A DNA stretch of 64,000 nucleotides. Source: an uncultured Acetatifactor sp. (lineage in GTDB: Bacteria; Bacillota; Clostridia; Lachnospirales; Lachnospiraceae). Within the stretch, counting starts at the first letter, position 1, and the number at the start of each line of letters is the position of its first letter. Shown in pieces: positions 1 to 8,689 of the stretch. The stretch is from positions 62,001-126,000 of the forward strand of contig CANQWM010000001.1 in assembly GCA_947627535.1 (NCBI GenBank), in the 5' to 3' direction. The translations under genes and the position numbers were made by a program. The notes under the pieces are model-generated. The model saw only the letters and a list, made by a program, of their open reading frames with translations, had not been told where the DNA came from and ran no database searches.

Positions 1-1280
1 TGGCCGCCGATATCCAGAATGCAGTCTACCTCCGGGTCGAAGAAAGCCGCGGCCTGGTAATGGGCGACGGTTTCCACCTCCCCGTCGTCCAGCAGAAAGG
101 CGGCCTTCATAAGGGCTTCGCCGTAACCGGTGGAGCAGGAGCGCACAATGTGTACATCCGCGGGAAGCTGGCTGTAGATCTCTTTCAATGCGCGTATGGC
201 GGTCTTTAAGGGGCTTCCGTCGTTGCCGCTGTAGAAGGAATAGAGCAGAGAGCCGTCCTCGCCCACAAGAGCCGCCTTGGTGGTGGTGCTGCCGGCGTCG
301 ATTCCAAGGAACGCGCGGCCCCGGTAGGAGGCCAGATCCCTGGTGGCCACATGGTGTCTGCGGTGCCGGGTGCGGAAGTCCGTGTAGGCCTCCTCGCTCT
401 CAAAAAGCGGCTCCAGACGCTCCACTTCAAACGCCATCCGGATTTCGGAGGAGAGCTTTTTAATCATTTCCTCCATGGAGACGGCGTTATCCTCCCGGGC
501 GTTCAGGGCGGCGCCGATAGCGGCGAACAGATGGGAATTGTCCGTTTCGATGATATGCTCTTTGTCCAGCTTCAGCGTGCGGATAAAGGCGGCCTTCAGC
601 TCCGACAGAAAGTGGAGCGGCCCGCCCAGGAATGCCACATGTCCCCGGATGGGTTTGCCGCAGGCAAGGCCGGAGATGGTCTGGTTCACCACCGCCTGAA
701 AGATGGAGGCGGCAAGATCCTCCTTCGTGGCGCCTTCGTTGATCAGGGGCTGGATATCCGTCTTCGCGAACACGCCGCAGCGGGCCGCGATGGCATAGAG
801 GGACCTGTAATTTTTGGCATATTCATTTAAACCGGCGGCATCCGTCTGGATCAGGGAAGCCATCTGGTCAATAAAAGAGCCGGTCCCCCCGGCGCAGATC
901 CCGTTCATGCGCTGTTCTACGCTGCCGTCCTCAAAGTAGATGATCTTTGCGTCTTCGCCCCCAAGCTCGATGGCTACATCCGTCTTTGGCGCAAGCTCCT
1001 TTAGGGAGGCGGCGACGGCGATCACCTCCTGGGTAAAGGGCACACCCAGATGATTGGCGAGGGCCAGTCCGCCGGAGCCTGTGATCACAGGGTGGAGCGT
1101 AAGGTTTCCAAGCTGGCTGAAAGCCCTGTTCAAAAGGGAAGACAGGGTCTCCCGGATATTGGCGTAATGGCGCTCATAGTCGGAGAACAGAATCCTGTGT
1201 TCCCCGTCCAGAATGGCGATCTTGACAGTGGTGGAACCGATATCGATGCCGAGGGCCCCAGAGTTGGTGCGAAATTCCAT
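1..1280 (-). CDS. Acyl-CoA dehydratase activase (BadF/BcrA ATPase family), 3' end outside the window
   Basis: ATP-dependent activators of this family inject a high-energy electron into 2-hydroxyacyl-CoA dehydratases through a [4Fe-4S] cluster held between two subunits. About 426 residues are visible. Two ASKHA ATPase modules follow one another: phosphate-binding GIDIGSTT near residues 11-18 and GIDAGSTTT near 328-336. Cys129 in CAGGTGSF and Cys168 in ARCGVFAKTD match the conserved cluster ligands. Tandem modules suggest the long fused form of the family, whose C-terminal part would lie left of base 1. The ATG at 1280 has AGGAAGG just upstream on the minus strand and a strong promoter about 100 bases further up. 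No dehydratase subunits are visible, so the partner enzyme is unknown. The family is clear; the substrate is not. Confidence 0.9.
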   Translation of the reverse strand, partial: MEFRTNSGALGIDIGSTTVKIAILDGEHRILFSDYERHYANIRETLSSLLNRAFSQLGNLTLHPVITGSGGLALANHLGVPFTQEVIAVAASLKELAPKTDVAIELGGEDAKIIYFEDGSVEQRMNGICAGGTGSFIDQMASLIQTDAAGLNEYAKNYRSLYAIAARCGVFAKTDIQPLINEGATKEDLAASIFQAVVNQTISGLACGKPIRGHVAFLGGPLHFLSELKAAFIRTLKLDKEHIIETDNSHLFAAIGAALNAREDNAVSMEEMIKKLSSEIRMAFEVERLEPLFESEEAYTDFRTRHRRHHVATRDLASYRGRAFLGIDAGSTTTKAALVGEDGSLLYSFYSGNDGSPLKTAIRALKEIYSQLPADVHIVRSCSTGYGEALMKAAFLLDDGEVETVAHYQAAAFFDPEVDCILDIGG

Positions 1281-1385
1281 GTAAAACATCCTTCCTGACA
1301 AATGACTGATCGTGCGCCGCATTTCCAGAAATATCCGCAGATATCCTTAAAATGCGGCCGCCGACACATTGTGACACACTAGGTT

Positions 1386-1414
1386 ATTATAGTACACATA
1401 TCGACAAAATGCAA
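1386..1414 (-). promoter_or_regulatory. Sigma-A type promoter of the dehydratase activase gene
   Basis: On the minus strand TTGCAT (1409-1414) and TATAAT (1386-1391) are separated by exactly 17 bases. Transcription would begin near 1379 and give a leader of about 100 bases before the ATG at 1280. Confidence 0.7.
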
Positions 1415-1476
1415 ATATGGCGGTTGTGAAAACTTTATGAAATTGCTGATTTTTCTATAAAATATAAAATGTTCGG

Positions 1477-1505
1477 TTTACTTATGGGGCTGTCAATGAT
1501 AAAAT
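1477..1505 (+). promoter_or_regulatory. Possible promoter of the rhomboid-like gene
   Basis: TTTACT (1477-1482) and TAAAAT (1500-1505) have a 17-base spacer and lie about 57 bases before the ATG at 1562. The surrounding intergenic region (1281-1561) is AT-rich and holds two divergent promoters. Confidence 0.4.
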
Positions 1506-1561
1506 AGCTTTGTTCCAAATGTATTCGTCCGGCGCGGCCGGTATGAAAGGATGACGGTTCA

Positions 1562-2455
1562 ATGAGTAAATGGGAAAAGAAATTCGGAAAATATGCCATA
1601 TCAAATTTGACGCTGATTCTGATCATCTGTTACGGGGTGGGATATCTGCTCACTTTTTTTGCACAGGATTTTATGAGCTACCTGACGCTGGACACCTATG
1701 CGATCCTCCACGGACAGGTCTGGCGGCTGGTGACATGGCTGATCGTGCCGCCCAGCAGCTTTGATATCTTTACAATTATCATGCTGCTGTTCTACTGGAG
1801 CCTGGGAACCCAGCTGGAACGGGTCTGGGGCGTTTGGCGCTACAACGTCTACATCTTTACGGGTATTTTCCTGACGATCCTGGGCGCGTTCCTGAGCATG
1901 GGGATCTATTATCTCATCTACCCGGAGATAGGGGCCATGGCTGGCGCCCCGGAGTTTCTTTTCTATCAGGGCTCCTGGTATTACAGCACCTATTATGTGA
2001 ACATGTCCATCTTTCTGGCCTATGCGTTTACGTTCCCGAACAACCAGGTGCTTCTGATGTTCGTGATACCGGTGAAGATCAAGTGGCTCGGGATTATCTA
2101 CGGCCTGGTTCTTTTACTGAACCTGGGATCCGCCTTCTGGCAGGGATTCGGAACCACGGACAGCCTGACCGCGGCCTGGTTCCAGGTGACGGCGATCGGT
2201 GCCTCCCTGCTGAATTTCCTGATCTTTTATCTGCGGACGAAGAATCATATGCACTTAAATCCCAAGCAGATCAGGCGGCGGGCGGAATTTCGGCAGGATA
2301 TCCGCCGCAATCCGAAGATCACAAAGCACAAATGTGCCGTGTGCGGCAGGACGGACGAGGACGATCCGGATCTGGAGTTCCGGTTCTGTTCAAAATGCAA
2401 CGGAAATTATGAGTACTGCCAGCATCATCTGTTTACCCATACCCATGTCAAATAG
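1562..2455 (+). CDS. Rhomboid-fold membrane protein without catalytic residues, with C-terminal zinc ribbon
   Basis: Integral membrane protein of 297 residues with about six hydrophobic segments and the rhomboid L1-loop signature (GQVWRLVTW near residues 51-59). The usual catalytic GxSG is replaced by a VNMSIF stretch, and the histidine expected in the last core segment is missing (AIGASLLNF). It is therefore probably a pseudoprotease, like the derlin/iRhom class, rather than a protease. The cytosolic tail carries Cys258, Cys261, Cys276 and Cys279 in a CxxC...CxxC ribbon, then Cys286 and a His-rich end. An ATG with GAAAGGATG upstream supports the start. It heads an apparent operon with the sigma-like gene at 2502. 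Fold assignment is good; function is unknown. Confidence 0.75.
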   Translation: MSKWEKKFGKYAISNLTLILIICYGVGYLLTFFAQDFMSYLTLDTYAILHGQVWRLVTWLIVPPSSFDIFTIIMLLFYWSLGTQLERVWGVWRYNVYIFTGIFLTILGAFLSMGIYYLIYPEIGAMAGAPEFLFYQGSWYYSTYYVNMSIFLAYAFTFPNNQVLLMFVIPVKIKWLGIIYGLVLLLNLGSAFWQGFGTTDSLTAAWFQVTAIGASLLNFLIFYLRTKNHMHLNPKQIRRRAEFRQDIRRNPKITKHKCAVCGRTDEDDPDLEFRFCSKCNGNYEYCQHHLFTHTHVK

Positions 2456-2501
2456 ACGGGCGGAAAACAGGAAAGAGCAAAACGCCACAGCGGAGGTTTG
2501 A

Positions 2502-3275
2502 ATGGAGCGGGAAGAGAGGGAAGTCCTGTTTGCCCGGACACTGGAACAGGTGCGGGGAATGGCAAAGGAACAGGGAAACTGTATCGGCAGAAAACAGGTG
2601 CGGGAAGCGTTTGAGCCGCTGAAGCTGGAGGAAGAACAGCTTTCGCTGGTATTTGATTATCTGGCGAAGCATAAGATCGGGATCGACGAGCCGGCGGATC
2701 CCGACGAATATCTGTCGGATCAGGAGAGAGATTATCTGAAGGATTATCTGGAGTCACTGGAAAAGCTGCCTTTCCGGGAGAAGGATGAGATAGAGGCGCT
2801 TACGCTGGCGGCCATGTCCCAGGACCCCCTGGCGGCGGACTGGCAGGCAAAGCAGCAGCTGACGGAGGCCTATCTGAAAGATGTGGCGGATGTTGCCAGG
2901 CTTTATGCGGGGCAGGGCATACCGCTGGAGGACCTGATCGGCGAGGGAAACGTGGCGCTGGCGGCGGGGATCGAAATGCTGGGAAGTCTGGAGCGCGCGG
3001 ATCAGGCGCCGGGGATGCTGATGAAGCTGGTGATGGACGCCATGGAGGAGTATATCCGTGAAAACGCGGACAGCGAGAGGATCGACCGGAAGGCGGCGGA
3101 AAAGGTAAACGGGATAGCGGACAGGGCGAAGGCGCTGGCGGAGGAGCTGGGGCGCAAGGTAACGCCCGGGGAGCTGGCCCGGGAGACCGGCCTTTCCCTG
3201 AAGAGTATTCAGGATGCCATGCGGATCAGCGGCTATCGGATAGAGGATATCGTGTATGCAGAAGACGGTGTATGA
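2502..3275 (+). CDS. Sigma-70-like protein lacking -10 and -35 recognition parts
   Basis: A 257-residue protein that resembles a primary sigma factor only in parts. Residues 10-62 look like region 1.1. Residues 120-160 match regions 2.1-2.2, the core-polymerase clamp contact, including LEDLIGEGN at 142-150. Residues 208-244 match region 3 (VTPGELARETGLS). The aromatic residues of regions 2.3-2.4 that melt and read the -10 element are not there, and region 4 is absent: the protein simply ends after region 3. GGAGG precedes the ATG. The next gene overlaps its end by 20 bases, which suggests translational coupling. It may bind RNA polymerase without directing it to promoters (inference), or be a sigma relative with another role. 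Confidence 0.6.
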   Translation: MEREEREVLFARTLEQVRGMAKEQGNCIGRKQVREAFEPLKLEEEQLSLVFDYLAKHKIGIDEPADPDEYLSDQERDYLKDYLESLEKLPFREKDEIEALTLAAMSQDPLAADWQAKQQLTEAYLKDVADVARLYAGQGIPLEDLIGEGNVALAAGIEMLGSLERADQAPGMLMKLVMDAMEEYIRENADSERIDRKAAEKVNGIADRAKALAEELGRKVTPGELARETGLSLKSIQDAMRISGYRIEDIVYAEDGV

Positions 3276-3675
3276 GGATTATAAATACAGTATGCAGGAT
3301 GTGGGCAGGGTGTATGTGGGCTGTAAATATACCTTTGAGGAGCTTCTGGACGACGAGGACCTGCTGTTTAAGTTCCGGCTCATCATGGAGCGATATATCA
3401 TGCCCCAGTCAGATCCGAAAGATACGCTGGAGACGCATTTGTATTATCTTGCGCCGGACAGCTTTGCCGTGAAGATTTACAGCCGGATCAAGGCCAGGGT
3501 CAGGGTCAGCGTGATCGAAGAAAAAAAGAATATTTTTGGGAAGATAAGAAAACAGTATGCTTCAAAGCAGTTTACGGTGGAGGAACTGGTCAGGATCCCG
3601 CCGGACAGGAAGGAAAAACAGGGGATGGTGATCCACGAGCTGTCTGTGAGCAAGCTGGCGCTGTCCGCTGTCTGA
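3256..3675 (+). CDS. Conserved-looking protein of unknown function
   Basis: 139 residues, soluble, with no signal peptide or membrane segment. I do not recognise the family. The N-terminal half is acidic (FEELLDDEDLLFKF), the middle is strongly basic with an apparent beta-strand (KARVRVSVIEEKKN), and there are no cysteine clusters. It starts inside the end of the sigma-like gene (20-base overlap, other frame), with GAGG upstream, so the two are probably co-translated. Function can only be guessed from this coupling; it could be a partner of the sigma-like protein. Confidence 0.65.
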   Translation: MQKTVYEDYKYSMQDVGRVYVGCKYTFEELLDDEDLLFKFRLIMERYIMPQSDPKDTLETHLYYLAPDSFAVKIYSRIKARVRVSVIEEKKNIFGKIRKQYASKQFTVEELVRIPPDRKEKQGMVIHELSVSKLALSAV

Positions 3676-3818
3676 GGATGGCTTTGGAAATCCCCAGGGG
3701 GCGGCGCGGCAGGACGGCGGCCGCCAGGACAGCTGCAGGAACGGGATATCAGCCGGCCGGAAAATACTGCGCATCCGGTCCGCAAAGAAAAAGGCGCTGC
3801 GCGGCGCGAGAGGGAAAC

Positions 3819-6740
3819 ATGAAAAAAATTGAGGAGCTTTCGGCATATCAGGTGCTGGAAAAAAGAGAAATCGGGGATATCAGGAGCGTCAGCTATCTGC
3901 TGCGCCACAAGAAGACGGGCGCGAGGATCGCCCTGCTGTCCAACGACGACGACAACAAGGTCTTTTATATCGGCTTTCGGACGCCGCCGAAGGATTCCAC
4001 GGGAGTGGCGCACATTCTGGAACATTCCGTGCTGTGCGGCTCAAGGGAATTTCCTGTGAAGGATCCCTTTGTGGAACTAGCCAAGGGATCCATGAACACC
4101 TTTTTAAACGCCATGACCTATCCGGATAAGACGATCTATCCTGTGGCAAGCTGCAACGATAAGGACTTTCAGAATTTGATGCACGTCTATCTGGACGCGG
4201 TGTTTTATCCGAACATTTACAGCAAGGAAGCGATCTTCCGTCAGGAAGGATGGCATTACGAGCTGAATGAGGAGACGGGAGAGCTCACCTATAACGGCGT
4301 GGTCTACAACGAGATGAAAGGGGCCTTCTCTTCTCCCGACGACGTGCTTTACCAGGAGATCACAAACTCCCTTTATCCCCATACGACCTACAGCTGTGAG
4401 TCCGGCGGGGACCCGGAGGTGATTCCGGAGCTGACCTATGAGCAGTTCCTGAATTTCCACAGGACATATTACCATCCCTCCAACAGCTATCTCTATCTTT
4501 ACGGCGACATGGATATGGCGGAGAAGCTGGAATTTATCGACGAACATTATCTTTCCACGTTCGACGCGCTTTTGGTGGATTCCCAGGTGGGGACGGAGCC
4601 TGCCTTTTCGGAAGTCGTGCGCCGGGAGCGGGAGTACCCCATCAATCCCGGGGAGGATGTGGAAGAAAATACCTATTTTGCCTGGAACCTGTCCGTGGCG
4701 GACAGTCTGGACAGGGAGCTGTATGTGGCCATGCAGATTCTGGACTATGCGCTCTGTTCCGCGCCGGGAGCGCCCTTAAAGCAGGCGCTGGTGGACAGGG
4801 GACTGGGAAGGGACGTCTACAGCATCTATGAGAACGGAATCAAGCAGCCCTTCTTCAGCGTGATCTCAAAGGGAGTTGACGCCGGAAGGGAGCAGGAATT
4901 CCGGGATGTGATCCGTCAGGTGCTGACCGGGATTGCAAAGGATGGCTTGGACGAGAAGGCGCTGCTGGCCGGCATCAACTATTATGAATTTAAATACCGG
5001 GAGGCGGACTTCGGCTCTACCCCCAGGGGACTGATATACGGCATCCAGATGCTGGACAGCTGGCTTTACGACGACAGCAAGCCCTTTATACACATCGAGG
5101 CGAACGAAACCTTCGCGACGCTCAGAAGAAGGGTGAAGGAGGGGTACTTCGAGGAACTGATCCAAAAATATCTGCTTGACAACACCCATGCCGCCATGGT
5201 GGTGCTGAAGCCCGTGGAGGGACTGGGGGAGAAGATGGAAGCGCAGCTGAAGGAACGCCTTGCCGAAAAGAAGCGGGGGATGGATCAGGAAGCGCTGGAT
5301 CAGGTGCGGCAGAAGTTCCAGGATCTGAATGCATTCCGGGAGACGGCAGACGCGCCGGAGGATCTGGCAAAGATTCCCATGCTGAAGCGGAGCGATATCC
5401 GGAAGGAAGCGGCAAAGCTTGTGAACCGGGAGACGAAGCTGGGAGACGTCTTTACCCTGTACCATGATATCCCCACCAACGGCATCGGGTATCTGCGGCT
5501 GATCTTCCGATGCAATGAGATTCCCGGGGAGTATTTCCCTTACATCGGCCTGCTGAAGGGCTGTCTGGGACTTTTGAATACGGAACATTATTCTTACGGC
5601 GATCTCTTTAACGAGATCAATCTTGTCACAGGCGGCATAGTGGTGGCGAACAACATTTATGCCGACAACAGCGACACGGATCAATATACGGCGACGCTGG
5701 AGATCAAGACCAAGGTGCTGTACGGAAATCTGGAGAAGGCTGTGGAGCTGCTGGAAGAGATCCTGCTTACCAGCGACTATTCCGACACAAAGCGCTTAAA
5801 GGAGATTCTGGGGGAGGGAAAATCCCGGATGCAGTCCCAGATGACTTTTTCCAGCCATACGGTTGCGGTCATGAGGGCATCATCCCACGTCAGCCGGTCC
5901 GCGGCTGCAATGGAGCAGCTCTCGGGGATTTCGTTTTACCGTCTTGCAGCCGGTCTCGACGGGGAGTTTGAGGACCGGAAGGCGCATCTGACGGAGACGT
6001 TAAAGAAGCTGAGCCGCATGGTCTTCCGGCCCGAAAATCTGATGGTGGATTTTGTGGGGGAGGAATCGGCCCTTCGGAAACTGGAGACGCCCATTGTCCG
6101 GCTGAAGGAAAAGCTTTATACGGATCCTGTGGAAAAGGCCGAATGGCAGCCTGACCCAGAGAAGTGCAGCGAAGGGTTTATGACCTCGGCGCAGGTTCAG
6201 TATGTGTGCCGGGCGGGAAACTTCTTAAAAAGAAATCTGCCCTATCGGGGAGACCTGCGGGTGCTGAAGGTGATGATGGGGTACGAGTACCTCTGGGTGA
6301 ACATCCGGGTAAAGGGCGGCGCATACGGCTGCATGTGCGGCTTTGCCAGAAACGGAGACTGTTATTTCACTTCCTATCGGGATCCCAATCTTGGGAAAAC
6401 CGTGGAAGTCTTTGAGCAGGCTTCCGAGTATGTGAAAAACTTCAAGGCGGACGAGCGGGTCATGACCCAGTATATCATCGGGGCGGTCAGCGAGCTGGAT
6501 ACGCCCATGAATGCGGCGGCAAAGGGGCTTAGGTCACTGGAGGCCTACATGACCGGCGTGACCGACGAGATGCTGCAGAGGGAGCGGGACCAGGTGCTTG
6601 GGGCGGATCAGGAGAGCATCCGACAGCTGGGCGAATACATTGATGCTTTCATGGCGGAAGACAGCCTGTGCGTGGTAGGAAACGCCCAGAAGCTCAAAGA
6701 GGAGGAAACGCTGTTCGGACAGATGGAGAATCTGTTCTGA
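3819..6740 (+). CDS. M16C family zinc metallopeptidase (presequence-protease-like)
   Basis: 973 residues, the usual size for the single-chain M16C class (PreP/Cym1-like), which encloses unfolded peptides between two halves and cleaves them. The inverted zinc motif HILEH is at residues 65-69 (His65, Glu68, His69) and the third ligand, Glu165, lies in VVYNEMKGAF. The second half is the expected non-catalytic repeat. The open frame continues upstream to 3678, but the ATG at 3819 with AGAGGGAAAC before it gives the standard N-terminus (MKKIEEL). There is no signal peptide, so it probably degrades peptides in the cytoplasm. It follows the unknown gene at 3256 after 143 bases and precedes era by 70. 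Confidence 0.9.
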   Translation: MKKIEELSAYQVLEKREIGDIRSVSYLLRHKKTGARIALLSNDDDNKVFYIGFRTPPKDSTGVAHILEHSVLCGSREFPVKDPFVELAKGSMNTFLNAMTYPDKTIYPVASCNDKDFQNLMHVYLDAVFYPNIYSKEAIFRQEGWHYELNEETGELTYNGVVYNEMKGAFSSPDDVLYQEITNSLYPHTTYSCESGGDPEVIPELTYEQFLNFHRTYYHPSNSYLYLYGDMDMAEKLEFIDEHYLSTFDALLVDSQVGTEPAFSEVVRREREYPINPGEDVEENTYFAWNLSVADSLDRELYVAMQILDYALCSAPGAPLKQALVDRGLGRDVYSIYENGIKQPFFSVISKGVDAGREQEFRDVIRQVLTGIAKDGLDEKALLAGINYYEFKYREADFGSTPRGLIYGIQMLDSWLYDDSKPFIHIEANETFATLRRRVKEGYFEELIQKYLLDNTHAAMVVLKPVEGLGEKMEAQLKERLAEKKRGMDQEALDQVRQKFQDLNAFRETADAPEDLAKIPMLKRSDIRKEAAKLVNRETKLGDVFTLYHDIPTNGIGYLRLIFRCNEIPGEYFPYIGLLKGCLGLLNTEHYSYGDLFNEINLVTGGIVVANNIYADNSDTDQYTATLEIKTKVLYGNLEKAVELLEEILLTSDYSDTKRLKEILGEGKSRMQSQMTFSSHTVAVMRASSHVSRSAAAMEQLSGISFYRLAAGLDGEFEDRKAHLTETLKKLSRMVFRPENLMVDFVGEESALRKLETPIVRLKEKLYTDPVEKAEWQPDPEKCSEGFMTSAQVQYVCRAGNFLKRNLPYRGDLRVLKVMMGYEYLWVNIRVKGGAYGCMCGFARNGDCYFTSYRDPNLGKTVEVFEQASEYVKNFKADERVMTQYIIGAVSELDTPMNAAAKGLRSLEAYMTGVTDEMLQRERDQVLGADQESIRQLGEYIDAFMAEDSLCVVGNAQKLKEEETLFGQMENLF

Positions 6741-6810
6741 CGGACCGCCCGCTTGTTTTAAAGGACTAACGGAACAGGCGGGGGAGGGACGAAAGACGGA
6801 GAGGAATCAT

Positions 6811-7728
6811 ATGAAGGAGAAATCATCTTACAGATCCGGATTCGTGACGCTGATCGGCCGGCCGAATGTGGGAAAGTCCACGCTGATGAACCGGCTGATC
6901 GGCCAGAAGATTGCCATCACCTCCAGCAAGCCGCAGACCACCAGAAACCGAATCCGGACCGTGCTGACCACCCAGGAGGGCCAGATCGTGTTCCTCGATA
7001 CGCCCGGAATCCACAAGGCCAGAAACAAGCTGGGCAGCTACATGGTGAGCGCCGCGGAAAATGCGCTGAAGCAGGTGGATGTAATTTTATTCCTTGTGGA
7101 GCCCACAAAATTTATCGGCGCCGGAGAGCGGCATATCCTGGAGAAGCTGAAACAGGTAAAGACCCCGGTGATCCTGGTGATCAACAAGGCGGATACCGTG
7201 AAAAAGGAAGAAATTCCGGAATTTATCGACGTGTACAGGAAGGCGTTCGACTTCTGTGAGATCGTCCCGGTGTCCGCGCTGAGGGGACGGAATACGGAGG
7301 AACTGATAAAATGCATTTTTCAGTATCTTCCCTTTGGACCTGCCTATTACGATGAGGACACGGTCACGGACCAGCCCATGCGCCAGATCGTCGCAGAGAT
7401 GATCCGGGAGAAGGCGCTGCGGCTTATGGAGGATGAGATCCCCCACGGCATAGCGGTCACCGTGGAAAACATGCAGGAGAAGGATGGGATCTGGCATATA
7501 GACGCCGCCATTGTCTGCGAGCGGGAATCCCACAAGGGAATGATCATCGGCAAGGGAGGACAGATGCTGAAAAGGATCGGCACCGCGGCGCGCCGGGACG
7601 CGGAAAAGATGCTGGAAGAGCAGGTGAATCTGAAGCTTTGGGTCAAGGTGAGAAAGGACTGGCGGGACAGCGATCTTTATCTGAAAAATTATGGATATGA
7701 CCCGAAAGATGTGGCGGGCGGCGAATAG
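6811..7728 (+). CDS. era: GTPase Era
   Basis: Ribosome-assembly GTPase that binds the 3' end of 16S rRNA and the 30S subunit. All landmarks are present in 305 residues: G1 GRPNVGKST (16-24), G3 DTPG (63-66), G4 NKAD (125-128), and a C-terminal KH RNA-binding domain with IIGKGGQML. The ATG is preceded by GAGAGGAATC. It lies in the classic era-yqzL-recO order of Firmicutes. Confidence 0.97.
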   Translation: MKEKSSYRSGFVTLIGRPNVGKSTLMNRLIGQKIAITSSKPQTTRNRIRTVLTTQEGQIVFLDTPGIHKARNKLGSYMVSAAENALKQVDVILFLVEPTKFIGAGERHILEKLKQVKTPVILVINKADTVKKEEIPEFIDVYRKAFDFCEIVPVSALRGRNTEELIKCIFQYLPFGPAYYDEDTVTDQPMRQIVAEMIREKALRLMEDEIPHGIAVTVENMQEKDGIWHIDAAIVCERESHKGMIIGKGGQMLKRIGTAARRDAEKMLEEQVNLKLWVKVRKDWRDSDLYLKNYGYDPKDVAGGE

Positions 7729-7836
7729 AAAAAATGAAATTGCAGACCCTATTGATGCGGCGGTTCCACCGGGAATAAGACGGTTTGAAGGAAGGCGGAC
7801 CAGCCTGCGATTACAACGGGATTAGGGGGATCTGTA

Positions 7837-8052
7837 ATGGACTTGGAATACTGGAAGCAGTTTGAAAGCAGCGGCAGGATAGAGGATTATCTGGCATTTG
7901 TCTCCAGCAGGGGACAGAAAGAACAGAGAGGGGAAAAGGCCAGGGAAAGCAGTCATGCAGGAGTATATATGGGTGACGGGGATCGTGCTGAAGCAGAGCC
8001 CGGCGGGAGAGTACGACAAGCGTATCAGTCTTTTGACGAGGGAGCGCGGTAA
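7837..8052 (+). CDS. YqzL-like small protein with tail overlapping recO
   Basis: 71 codons between era and recO, where Bacillus carries the tiny yqzL gene. The first 25 residues (DLEYWKQFESSGRIEDYLAF) fit the YqzL pattern of an aromatic W-x-x-F, a G-x-I-x-x-Y-L block and little else. Beyond residue 39 the frame overlaps recO (from 7955) and the composition becomes low-complexity and basic, so the tail may be incidental read-through to the next stop. AGGGGGATCT precedes the ATG. YqzL function is unknown. Confidence 0.6.
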   Translation: MDLEYWKQFESSGRIEDYLAFVSSRGQKEQRGEKARESSHAGVYMGDGDRAEAEPGGRVRQAYQSFDEGAR

Positions 8053-8605
8053 GCTGTCAGCCTTCGCGAAGGGGGCGAGAAAGCCGGGCAGCAGGCTTGC
8101 GGCGGCGACGGACCCCTTTGCCTTCGGCAAATTTAAACTTTACGAGGGAAAGACCTCCTACACGGTGGCGGAGGCGGATATTCAAAATTATTTTGAAGAG
8201 CTCAGGTCGGATTACGTAGGCGCCTGTTACGGTATGTATTTTGCGGAGGTGGCGGATTATTGCACCAGGGAAAACAATGACGAGAGGGAAATGATGAAGC
8301 TGCTGTATCAGTCCCTTCGGGCCCTCTGCGCCGGATCTCTGCCAAACGCCCTGGTAAGGTGCGTGTTTGAGTGCAGGACCATCGCGGTAAACGGCGAGTT
8401 TCCCGGTCCGCCCGGGGACAGGCAGCTGGAGGAGTCCACGGTGTACTGCCTCAGGTACATAGCAAGCAGCCCGCTGGAAAAGCTTTACACCTTTACGGTG
8501 AAGGACAGTGTGCTGGAAGAACTCAGGCAGGTGTCGGAGGAGTACATGAAGCGGTTTGTGGGGCACAGGTTCAGAAGTCTTGAGGTTCTGCAAACTCTCT
8601 GTTGA
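7955..8605 (+). CDS. recO: DNA repair protein RecO
   Basis: RecO helps RecF/RecR load RecA on gapped DNA by displacing single-strand-binding protein. The product is 216 residues, slightly shorter than the usual 240 or so. The N-terminal OB-fold (VTGIVLKQSPAGEYDKRISL, then a KLSAFAKGARK block) is typical. The frame is open from 7898, but the family N-terminus and the AGGGAAAGC ribosome site favour the ATG at 7955. A CxxC zinc knuckle seen in some RecO proteins is not evident. The -35 box of the next promoter overlaps its stop codon. Confidence 0.9.
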   Translation: MQEYIWVTGIVLKQSPAGEYDKRISLLTRERGKLSAFAKGARKPGSRLAAATDPFAFGKFKLYEGKTSYTVAEADIQNYFEELRSDYVGACYGMYFAEVADYCTRENNDEREMMKLLYQSLRALCAGSLPNALVRCVFECRTIAVNGEFPGPPGDRQLEESTVYCLRYIASSPLEKLYTFTVKDSVLEELRQVSEEYMKRFVGHRFRSLEVLQTLC

Positions 8606-8630
8606 AAAAAAAGATTGTTTTTGATACAAT
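8602..8630 (+). promoter_or_regulatory. Promoter of the lipoprotein gene, overlapping the recO stop codon
   Basis: TTGAAA (8602-8607) contains the recO TGA and is followed after 17 bases by TACAAT (8625-8630). The leader holds a GCACGG/CCGTGC hairpin (8637-8658) without a T-run. Confidence 0.6.
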
Positions 8631-8689
8631 GGTTTGGCACGGACGGCTGAGGCCGTGCAAATAATCCCATAAAGCGAGGAGTCTGACAG

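Noticed and set aside
1367..1377. Rex-type redox operator near TTGTGACACA
   Set aside because: Only one half-site is convincing; the second half of the palindrome is not present.
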